Shown: one piece after another, positions 1 to 8,421 of the stretch
How the letters are laid out: every line of letters begins with the position of its first letter
Position numbering within the stretch: position 1 is the first letter of the stretch
From: Astropecten irregularis
Taxonomy: Eukaryota > Echinodermata > Asteroidea > Paxillosida > Astropectinidae
Length of the DNA: 64,000 nucleotides
Reading direction: 5' to 3'
NCBI GenBank assembly: GCA_963971285.1
Contig: OZ020246.1
Coordinates: 26,076,494-26,140,493 of the forward strand
Notes under the pieces: model-generated
Told to the model about the DNA's origin: nothing
Seen by the model: the letters and a program-made list of their open reading frames with translations, nothing else
Database searches by the model: none
Position numbers and translations under genes: made by a program

Positions 1-107
1 CTAAAATTGCATTTTTCTTTTGCTCAAAGAATGTATCTTTCTTACCCAGACCCAGCAACTGGATCGCTGAACTCCCTTTTCATGCCCTTTGAATTTGTTA
101 ATTTTGT

Positions 108-418
108 CTAGCCGAAAGAGGTCAACTCATACGCCGTCCAACTCGTACACTATTTGGTCTACTCATAGTTATACACCGACCAACTCGAATGCTGACCAAC
201 TTGTATGTTCAAAAATTCAAAATCCATCAGATTCAGAAGAGAAGTCATTTCATTGGAAATGGTCTTCAAAAAGTACAAGTTGGTAGGTGTACGAGTTGGT
301 CGGCGTACTATTTGCTCTGTGCATGAGCTAACTTTAGATAGCGTACGAGTTGGTTGGCGTATGACGAGTTGGGGCATACAAGTTGGTCGGCGTACGAGTT
401 GACCAGCATTCGGTCTAG
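108..418. repeat. Foldback (inverted-repeat) element
   Basis: Both ends carry inverted copies of a motif of the form CTAG-CCGAA-GTCAACTC-TACGCCG-CCAACT. The interior repeats a CGTACGAGTTGG-type motif several times. The layout is that of a foldback or MITE element with subterminal repeats. No coding potential or clear target-site duplication was seen. It lies in the Derlin-1 intron upstream of the first exon visible here. Confidence 0.6.
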
Positions 419-546
419 CGCCCTAGAGAATCCCATTCGAGATTTTGTACACAGACAAAAATTGGTACTTCACGGTACTTGACTTGATATCTTGTCTGAT
501 AACATTGATCTGTATATTATTATGTGTGTTTTTCCCTTGGATGTAG

Positions 547-658
547 ATCTGGCGTCCCATCACAGCCTTCTTTTACTATCCCATCACGCCAATGACTGGC
601 TTCCACTACTTGATACTGCTCTTTTTCCTGTACAACTACTCCCGTAGACTAGAAACAG
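547..658 (+). CDS. DERL1: Derlin-1 exon with W-R loop
   Basis: The exon follows a TAG acceptor and ends before GTGAGC. It is 112 nt and leaves one base of a split Gly codon. It encodes the W-R motif of the first luminal loop and the next membrane helix, ending in RRLETG. Confidence 0.92.
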
Positions 659-3600
659 GTGAGCAGTTAGGATTTAGCGTCATGTGAGGATTACCAAGTC
701 CCTGAAATACATCAACTTGGACTGTGGTGTGTGTTGATGGTCATTTCCCATATTTACAAAAACTGCAAAACTTGTCCTGGGGTCAATTTCATCGTAACTT
801 ACTATCAATCGTAGGAGTCATGATGCATTGCAGCCATACACAGGATACGACAGGTTATCTTTTGTAACTAACTAGAGTTACGATTGATCGTAGGGCTTCG
901 TCAAATCTATCACAGCGGCCAATTTCATAAAGCACCAAAATTTGCTTTTAAGCAACAAAAACCATGATAAATAAAATCAGTATGCCAGCCAAAACTCCTT
1001 GTGAATGTTATGCTCAGCAAAACAATGGCCGAATACAAGTCAAAAGCAGTAAATATTACATGTATGGTACATGGAAATTGGGTTGGCAATCCTGTTTGAT
1101 CAAGGAAGACTTTTCATGCTCAAGCAAATGTTTTTCAAATTCTTTTGTTTCATGTTTAAGAGCAGCCATGGTGGCTATGGTGCACAGTTTTAATCATCAT
1201 GTTTGTGGCCAAAAGTGCTGGTATTATTAAGGCCTGCAGTTTGCACTGTTGCAGTGTAGGTATTTCTGGAAAATTCAAACCATTTTGTAATTGTGTATTT
1301 GTGTAGAAATTTTACACCATTTGCAGTTCTAATTCTATAATTTGCTTTCCCGTTATTTTCCTGCAGGGATATTTGATGGTCGGCCTGCTGATTACTTGTT
1401 CATGCTGATATTCAACTGGATCATCTTGGTTGTATCCTTTCTGATGATGAAGTAGAAATTGGGAAGAACGTGGCAAAGGCCATTTAGGTCTTCACAATCA
1501 TATAGACAGATCCAACGGCACGATATACCATTCGCCATTACTGCGGTGGCCCACTTCTTTTTTGTCCGGCAGCAAAAGAATTTATGCTCCGCCGCACTCT
1601 ATGCTGGTTGTACATAGGTATACCCTGCAGTATAGGGTGCGGCGGAGCGTAAATTATTTTGTTGCCACACAAAAAAGAACGGGGAAACCGCAGTAATGGC
1701 AGATGGAATCGTGCTGTGGGATCGGTCTATATGGTCATTGGGCCAAATCTGTCACTACAGGAGCACAAAGAAATACTTGAAAAAGACAAATTTGAAAAAG
1801 AGGGGAAAATATGTTATGTGATATGCTAAGAATGGGCGTTTGTTTTTTGTCAACCTTAACCTCCTCACCAGATTTTTGGCTTCATCGTACCACTGCCAGT
1901 AAGTTGATGAATCTATTTGGGTTATTTTATTTTGGTCTTATAAGATTTAATATTCAGATCAGGCAGAGTGTGACCCAAGAAACTCATTACACCCGCATAG
2001 AAATTTAAAGAAAATATTTATTATGAAGACAGAAAATGAAGAAGAAACCTTTAATTCACCATGTCAATGGAGATTCAGTGAAATCAGCTGAGCACGACAA
2101 ATCTGCTTAGCACAAAAAGTCTTGCTTATGACAAAATGGGTCAGCATTTCCACATGATGTTGTGTATTTGCTTGTGACTAATAACAGTAAGAATTTGTTT
2201 AGCTTAGCGTAAAAACTGAGCTTGGAAAGTAAAAAAAAACAAGAAAAATATGAGAATTTGTAGAAAAATTAACAGATATCAACAAAAATGTGTTGGCATT
2301 TTATAATTTCACTTTTTGTTTGCTTCCAAGTAATTTTCTATCCCCATTCTTTGAAATTTTTGTCTTCAGTTTCTTATGGATCCGATGGTGTTGAGTGTTC
2401 TCTACATTTGGTGCCAGTTGAACCGGGATACTATCGTTCAGTTCTGGTTTGGCACCCAGTTCAAGGCCATGTATCTGCCGTGGGTCTTAGTTGCCTTCAA
2501 CATGATCATCAGAGGAGCGTAAGTAGCACTTGGGGTCTTTCTCAAAGCTCAGCTCCATTTTGTGAATCCATTTTAGAATTACGGGTATCAATTTGGAGAC
2601 TTTTTGGCAGCAGTCCGGAAGTAGATTCTCAGGTTTGGAAAAGAAAACAAAGCTTTATCTTCGATGAAAAACCCATTTTCAGCATACATGTATATAGGGA
2701 TAACAGAGACGAAGTCGGAGCCTGAGCCGGAGCATGACAACTTTGACCAGGGTTCATTGCCTTTCACCAAACTCATTGTACAGGTGTATTACAATTACAA
2801 GTATTACAAGTTAAACTTCCTATCAATTGTAGGACGTATGATGCATTGCAGCCATACGCAGGATACCATCTTTTATAACTCGAGTTGCAATCGATCGTAG
2901 AGCTTCATGAAATCAACTCCTGGACTGGTATTTCACAGAGGTCGTGGGCATTTCTTTCCCAGGGGTGCGTTCCGCTTGCGAACAAACATATGCGAACATG
3001 TTCGCGCCGTTTCCGTTACGCTTGGATTTTGTAGTGGAACGCACACGCAACAAACCGCGAACATGTGTTGCGTACTGCGTCCATCTTTCATTCAAAGTAG
3101 TTAGCCAACTTCAGCAAACATCTCCTCTACACCGTTAGCTTTGTTAGGCGAACGTTGTGTGCGTGTTTGGCGAACAGCGCGTTCCGGTTTGAAAACGGTG
3201 GCGCACATTGTGCGCCGTGCGCGTAGTTAGCTGGAGTGGAACGCACCCCTGGACTTGGTGCCCCTGAAAGTGCTTCTTTCCTCGGGAAAGTGAAATATTC
3301 CTGCTCTGACGCTGAAAGTTCTAGGAGTGGAGATGGTCTACGGAACATTTGAATGGCCAAGTGAGCAAGGGTGACAATGATGTTGATTATTTCAATTGTT
3401 TCAGTCTAATGACTGAAGTGATTTGCTGTTTTCTTTCTCCTCAGTGGATTATGGGAGCTACTTGGCATCGTAGTGGGCCACATGTACTTCTTCCTGATGT
3501 TCAAGTATCCCCAGGACTTTGGAGGTCGTGCCTTCCTCAAAACACCTGAAATTCTGTGAGTAATGGGGTTAAAATTCATAGCTAAATTGGACATTATTTT

Positions 3601-4545
3601 GAAGGCCGTTGCAGCTGCACCTATCTCATTTTTACATATTTTCAACATCCATTAGCAATGTGGAGTCAGGTTGGCGTAACGGTTCTTTCCTCGCCTTTCA
3701 CCTCTGGCAGACCGGGTTCAAGTCCGGCTCAGTTCACAAGTTATTTTGCACACTGCCAAATCAACTTTTATTGAAATCTGGGAAGCTGGAAAGCTAATCA
3801 TGAAAACTCAGATTGGTGGGAAAATCCAGGAGATGTTGTCCATTCCAAATATTCTTCTATAGTTCTTGTTCCTTTCAGGAATAAATCACGCCGAAATTGT
3901 AGTGCATGTAGATTGGAAATGCGCGGTATTTTTGAACGCTTGAGGGCGCTTCGAATTACTTCCGGGGGTCATTTGACAATGCCTTGTTCTTGTGTACCAC
4001 TGTGTCAGAATACAACTCGTACACGTCGTAGTAAAAATACACACTTCTGTCGTATCCCAAAATTGTCCGTAAATGACCTCTGCTCAATTGACAATTAACC
4101 GGACTGTACCCCCGGAAGTAAATAAAGTTGTACACCTAACAGCGCCCTCAAGCGTTCAAAAATACCGCGCATTGCCACCAGTTATCATATTAATCAAAAG
4201 AGGGCGCCATTTGAAAACTTGTGTTCGGTACTTCGGATTACAGTATTTTATATGCAGGGTAACATAGGTCAAATAATTTTTTTTCCTACCTTTTGTGATG
4301 ATAGAAAAAAACTACCCCAATATGTAATTATGTTGCGATATCAAACCCATTTTCTTCCAGTGACTAAATTTTACCTTTCTCCAATTTTTGCTTGCTCCAG
4401 ATACAAGTACTTTCCCAATCGTCAAGGGGGAGTCAGTGGATTCGGTATCGCTCCGACCAGTCGACGACCTCGTGATGAGAACAACGATCGTCCTGCTGGT
4501 GCCCGGTATCTGTGGGGCCAGGGACAGCAATTAGGGGGCCAGTGA
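547..4545 (+). CDS. DERL1: Derlin-1, 3' six coding exons (5' end outside window)
   Basis: Derlin-1 is a multi-pass ER membrane pseudoprotease of the rhomboid superfamily. It helps retrotranslocate misfolded proteins to the cytosol in ER-associated degradation with VCP/p97. Coding exons read at 547-658, 1367-1431, 1873-1899, 2370-2518, 3445-3555 and 4401-4545. All have GT-AG borders and a consistent frame (609 nt, 202 residues plus TGA). The first visible codons give IWRPITAFFY, the conserved W-R loop. STRLETGIFDGRPADYLFM and GHMYFFLMFKYP match Derlin-1 rather than Derlin-2/3, as recalled from the human proteins. The C-terminus WGQGQQLGGQ corresponds to the SHP-type VCP-binding tail. By alignment to human Derlin-1 (251 aa), about 51 N-terminal residues lie left of the window. 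Total length would then be about 253 aa, as expected. It converges with the HYR gene on the other strand. Confidence 0.93.
1367..1431 (+). CDS. DERL1: Derlin-1 exon, FDGRPADY motif
   Basis: 65-nt exon between CTGCAG and GTATCC. It completes the split Gly codon and encodes the invariant FDGRPADYLFM region plus part of a membrane helix ending NWIILV. Confidence 0.92.
1499..1733. mobile_element. 235-bp MITE with about 48-bp terminal inverted repeats
   Basis: Left end CATATAGACAGATCC and right end GGATCGGTCTATATG are inverted, and the match continues inward through GCCATTACTGCGG. The inner arms also pair around TGCGGCGGAGCGTAAATT. The right half recurs, decayed, in the introns of the HYR array (for example 43247-43370, 47640-47770, 61465-61590). 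This copy is therefore a near-complete reference for those relics. Confidence 0.75.
1873..1899 (+). CDS. DERL1: Derlin-1 27-nt microexon
   Basis: Nine codons (IFGFIVPLP) between CACCAG and GTAAGT, phase 0 on both sides. The length equals the nine residues separating the NWI-V and LLM/FLM segments in human Derlin-1. This supports a real microexon although it is very short. Confidence 0.8.
2370..2518 (+). CDS. DERL1: Derlin-1 exon, FWFGTQFKAMYLPWV
   Basis: 149-nt exon between TTCAG and GTAAGT. It encodes the membrane helix FLMDPMVLSVLY and the highly conserved loop QLNRD...FWFGTQFKAMYLPWV, ending in a split codon GC. Confidence 0.93.
2545..2735. repeat. GAGCC-rich interspersed repeat, copy 1
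   Basis: The segment ends in GGAGCCTGAGCCGGAGC and holds CTCCATTTTGTGAATCC. The same motifs occur in inverted order at 28430-28665, so this is a dispersed element. Family not recognised. Confidence 0.5.
2749..2922. repeat. Foldback repeat of the GGGTCGATTTCAC family
   Basis: It contains CACCAAACTCATTGTA at one end and the inverted partner AGCTTCATGAAATCAA at the other, around GATGCATTGCAGCC. Members recur at 779-906, 4689-4990, 5048-5186, 9270-9312 and 40430-40710. Confidence 0.6.
2960..3251. mobile_element. hAT-like MITE, CAGGGGTGCGTTCC termini
   Basis: Terminal inverted repeats CAGGGGTGCGTTCC and GGAACGCACCCCTG bound 292 bp with no coding content. A CAGGG start is typical of hAT termini. 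The expected 8-bp target duplication is not seen (flanks TTCTTTCC and GACTTGGT), so the insertion is old or rearranged. Confidence 0.65.
3445..3555 (+). CDS. DERL1: Derlin-1 exon, GHMYFFLMFKYP
   Basis: 111-nt exon between CCTCAG and GTGAGT. It encodes the conserved GHMYFFLMFKYPQDFGGR segment and ends in the split Leu codon of PEIL. Confidence 0.93.
3715..4245. mobile_element. Tc1/mariner-like MITE copy interrupted by a second MITE
   Basis: Contains the family core (ATTGAAATCTGGGAAGCTGG, AGCTAATCATGA, AGGGCGCCATTTGAAAA) and the right end CGGATTACAGTA. The left terminus is replaced by unrelated sequence with a tRNA B-box-like GGTTCAAGTCC. A different inverted-repeat element (3918-4173) sits inside it. 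Confidence 0.6.
3918..4173. mobile_element. 256-bp MITE nested in an older element
   Basis: The ends are near-perfect inverted repeats over about 33 bp, AATGCGCGGTATTTTTGAAC and its complement, extending through GCTTGAGGGCGCT. No coding potential. It interrupts the MITE copy spanning 3715-4245. Confidence 0.75.
4401..4545 (+). CDS. DERL1: Derlin-1 terminal coding exon
   Basis: Starts after CTCCAG. It encodes YKYFPNRQGGVSGFGIAP, a polar cytosolic tail, and WGQGQQLGGQ before TGA. The end resembles the SHP box through which Derlin-1 recruits VCP/p97. Confidence 0.93.
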
Positions 4546-6325
4546 CCGTAGGAAAAGGGTAGTCATCGCTCATAAGTCAAATGGAAGGATTTCATTTCAA
4601 TTTGAGCTGGATACTGTATATATGATGAAGACGGGAAAACAATAATAATAATGGGTGAAGTTAGATTGACAGCACCCAGCCTGCAAGGGTCGATTTCACT
4701 AAACTCATCGTAACTTACTATCAATTTTTTGACTTACGATGCATTGCAGCCCAGGTAAAAGTTGTGGGATAAGTGGTTGATTTCACGAAGCCCTGCGATT
4801 GATCGTAACTTGAGTTATGAAGGATAACCCATCGTACCCTACGACTTCTACATGGGGCTGCAATACGTCATAAGTCCTACGATTGATATAGTAAGTTATG
4901 ATGAGTTTGGTGAAATCGACCCAAGGTGGGTTATCCTTCGTAACTGGAGTGACGATCGAACATTGGGCTGCTCAGTGAAAATCGACCCCAGCATGCATAT
5001 GTAATGCTCTGTTTACACAGAAACTGTACTCCAGTTTTGCCTCCACGGGTCGGTTTCACCAAACTCATCGTAACTTACTATCAATTGTAGGACTTATGAT
5101 ACATTGCAGTCCTACGTAGGATACGATAGGTTATCCTTTGTAACTTGAGTTACAATCGATCGTGGGGCTTCGTGAAATTGACCCCAGAATGCATATGTAT
5201 TTAAAAAGAAACTTTTTCGTTTCATAACGTCAGTACATATCCACATACATGTACTTGCTTTTTGGCTCATGTACCATTTGTCACACGACTGGCATTCATA
5301 TGTCGTTTTGAAGCACAAATCTGTATAGCCCAAAATAAGGGACTACAAAAAATTGTTGACTACTAAAGAACAATTTCAAATTTGTACCATCACAAATTCT
5401 TTATGTATCATACAAAATTCTCTGACTACGTTAAAACCTTTTACAGGGTTTTCTAGCCTAATTACAAGTACAATCAATTTTAGAGTGTCATTTAAAAATA
5501 CAAAATTGTGATGACACCCGTTGAAAGATTTGTTTGTCGAGGCATCCCTCGTTCAGTACAGTCAACATTTTCATGAGATGCCAGTTTGTGTATAAAGCAA
5601 AGTTTAGCAGGCCTTATTTCGTCGGCACTATTTTCCCTACTTGTGTTAAACCAAAGTCTTAAGAATCGTTGATATTGCTAATAATGATAATGATGTGACT
5701 AACTTTGAATTATCCTGCTTAGGATTAAAATGTCAGGGCCCCTCCTAATGCCAAGCATTTTTTGTACATGCATGTATTTCAGATCGATGAAATTTTGGCC
5801 GATGAGCAGTTTGCAGCAGTTAATTACTTGTATTAACTTTGAAATATGCCAACGTTCAATAACACAGAGATTCAAAGAGCTGTCTCTCTCTAAGCCGAAG
5901 GTTTTTTTTTAACCAGTGGGAATTTCTTGATTTGGCAGCAATAAACAAACAATTGCAAAGGGAAACAGCAGTGTTTGTAATATGGTAATAAAGTAAATAC
6001 AACAGTGAACAATACTTCAATCCTTGTAAAATAACTGTACTATGGTTTTGTATAATTTGCTCCTCTAAGTTGTGATTCCGACCTCATGGGTTGGGGGTAT
6101 TAATACTAATAAATGAGTTTATATTAATGTTTTTTTCTGTTTTTTTTTTATAAGAACTGAGGTTTTTGTCAACCATTTATATTTATATATTTTTTGGTCT
6201 AGGAATGACAAACAGTGTATCCGAATTCTGATGTTTCCTGTCATCATTTGTGTAGTGTAGTAGTTATATTGTATCTCTTGTGGGGTTTCTAATTTCTACG
6301 AATAAACTGAATACAAATAATTATG
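4546..6325 (+). other. DERL1: Presumed Derlin-1 3' UTR
   Basis: No further coding sequence was seen. Candidate AATAAA polyadenylation signals lie at 5940-5945, 5987-5992 and 6301-6306. The end near 6325 is an estimate based on the last of these. Includes the foldback cluster and a Penelope-type fragment at about 5724-5838. Confidence 0.35.
4689..5186. repeat. Cluster of GGGTCGATTTCAC foldback repeats
   Basis: At least three copies or fragments (about 4689-4775, 4777-4990, 5048-5186), in both orientations, sit in the presumed Derlin-1 3' UTR. Each has ends like GGGTCGATTTCAC and GTGAAATTGACCCC around a centre with GATGCATTGCAG. The strong dyad symmetry predicts long hairpins in the transcript. 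Confidence 0.6.
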
Positions 6326-7129
6326 CTTTCTGGTAGTTGGAAAAATACGCATTGCTTCAGCTTGTATTTATTTTGTGGAATGCTTTGCAAAGGAAAGGCA
6401 AACTAGGCAAAGGAGTAAAGGTTTTATGTAGTGACTGTCCAAATATCCACAACCTTACAAAAACACAAATTACATATACACGTGCTTAGCATGGTGTTTA
6501 AAGATGCTCTCATTTACAATTGATACATTTGTTTAATATTTTAATGCTCTATTTACCAAAGAATATCATTGCATCAAAAACAACAATTTCTTAGTATGCC
6601 ATTTCAAATCACACTCATTTTTCATTTCAATAGCTGAATAGCCTTCCAAATGCAGTGACAAAAATTAGTATTTCATCATAGAGTGAGTACTCTATGTGAT
6701 TCAATTCAATTTTATTTCCATATATAAATTGATATTTTCCATGATAAATTGTTCTCACCAGTAATTTTCTAAAAATCATTGCTTTACTACTTTTGCTTGT
6801 CTTTATTATTAAAAAAAAGAAAGGAATATACAATCAAGAATATTAACATCAAAAGTTTGTATCAGTATTTACCCAAAACCACACACTTGATTTTTTTAAT
6901 CAAACGCATGGTATCACAATACAATCCAGTGATCCACTGATTTGTAATTTCCACCATGCTTGAATTGACAACTAAATTTAGTTGATATAGACTAAAGTCA
7001 CTAAACTCTAAATTAGTTTATATAGACTAAACTCTAAATTAGTTGATAAAGACTAAATTATAACGAAGTATTTCCTAAAAGCACTAATATGGTTCCAAAA
7101 CCTAAAATAATAATGAATTAACCATAAGG
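6326..7129. other. Convergent intergenic / 3' UTR interval
   Basis: AT-rich, with no coding signal. A minus-strand AATAAA (TTTATT on +, 6367-6372) could end the HYR transcript. Others occur near 6711. A degenerate TTTAGT/ACTAAA tract lies at about 6970-7060. Confidence 0.3.
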
Positions 7130-7445
7130 GAAACTGACTGAATTTACAGTCATTGAAAAGTGAACAAAGAAAAATTGACTTGAGCGGGATTCGAACCGGC
7201 AACCTCCTGTTGCCGGTAGAACGCCTATAGGCATTCTACCAACTGAGCTATCCAGCCATATGTTTGTGGTGATCCCAATAGACAATTATCTTTGTTTGTT
7301 TGGCAGTCAGAAGCCATGAAACCACGCACACACCACTATATCCCAAGGATCGTTTTTATCGATACTCGCAGCAATGCTGCAACCTGAGAATGGAACATGG
7401 GGGATCACTCAAAGAGGATACGGCTTTAGTCAATCCCGCTCCAGT
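7130..7445 (-). repeat. tRNA-derived SINE
   Basis: Reverse complement contains tRNA-like A box TAGCTCAGTTGGTAGAA and B box GGTTCGAATCCC, a degenerate cloverleaf, then a tail shared with other copies (TTTCTTTGTTCACTTTTCAA). The region upstream of the tRNA part (GATCCTTGGGATATGG-like) is also shared. Copies at 10630-10905, 29600-29860, 36200-36365, 40080-40330, 44765-45170 and 45182-45445 show a dispersed SINE, not a tRNA gene. Confidence 0.8.
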
Positions 7446-7637
7446 ACATTTTTCTGTGTTCACTTTTCAAATCCTAAAATGTTAGAATATTTTTAAAAAT
7501 CCTTTATGCAATAATATACACCATAATACGTGGGCAATAGGCATACAACTTTACTTATAATGAATGATTATAATGAATATAAACACAAGCCAGCACAATC
7601 TTCATTAAATGAGTTGTCCACACACAAAGACCTGGCA

Positions 7638-7860
7638 GGGACCAGTTTCATAGAGCTGTTAAGCACAAAAAAAATGCTTAGCAAAAATGAATCAAGACAT
7701 CCATGATATATCAAACCAGCATTTAAAATTCCATTTGAACGACAACCAAAGAACAACCACAAGTGTTAGAAAACACATGGAAATCTGGTTGTTAATCCTG
7801 TTTAGACAAATTTCATGGTTAGCAGATTTTTGTACTAAGCAGTGCCGTGGAATTGGCCCC
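7638..7860. repeat. GGGGCCAATTTCA-family interspersed repeat
   Basis: Bounded by CCAGTTTCATAGAGC and GGAATTGGCCCC, with internal AATCTGGTTGTTAATCCTG. Family members at 27348-27589, 27722-27946, 29866-30033 and 33741-33983 carry inverted GGGGCCAATTTCA-type ends. This suggests an approximately 230-bp non-autonomous DNA element. Confidence 0.6.
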
Positions 7861-8227
7861 TAAATTATCGATTTCATACACCTAGACACAAATTAACTTC
7901 AAAGTTACTTGTGCACTGTTCATTTTTTTGTAGTGAAAAAGAGAAGAATCTTCTTGTCATGCAGCGACACGCACACAAACAACACAATGACAGACATTCG
8001 CAGACACATTGAAAGTGCAAACAACATATGTATAAAATTGCCTTTATATGATAACTCTGCAGAAACTGGCTAAAACTACTTTTAGTGCTACGCAAATAAA
8101 AACCCCAGAATAATAACCCAAAATAAACGCTTATAAAAAATTTCCAATAAAAATTCAAATGAATTCAAACGGGAAAAAAAAAAAAAACACAAAAAATGCA
8201 GTTATACACAGCATCCATGGGCATCTT

Positions 8228-8421
8228 TTAGTGGATGACGGTCATTTCATCATTTCGTCGTCGCTTTGAGACGCCAGCAGCTCGCGGTACGAAGCGATAG
8301 TAGAGCAAAGCCAGAAGAAGCATGCATATTCCTAGGATGCATGCCATGGCTACTAGTAGCCAGGTTACTGTGCTGTGCACCACTGCTATCTCACTCCTGG
8401 TCTCCGGCTGGTGGCTCCTCA
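8228..8421 (-). CDS. Last exon: transmembrane helix, cytoplasmic tail, stop
   Basis: Acceptor TTTACAG, then 64 codons ending in TAA at 8228. A short juxtamembrane stretch precedes a hydrophobic run (TVTWLLVAMACILGICMLLL, continuing ALLYY). Then come RF and a basic tail with SKRRRNDEMTVIH at the end. Orientation implies type I topology with the HYR/EGF ectodomain outside. No signalling motif was recognised in the tail. Confidence 0.85.

Noticed and set aside
3127-3360. Open frame of 77 codons on the minus strand within the Derlin-1 intron
   Set aside because: It lies mostly inside a hAT-like MITE and shows no domain or splice support.
7175-7265. Possible tRNA gene on the minus strand
   Set aside because: A and B boxes are present, but the acceptor stem does not pair well and the same sequence with a common tail recurs at least six times, so it is a SINE.
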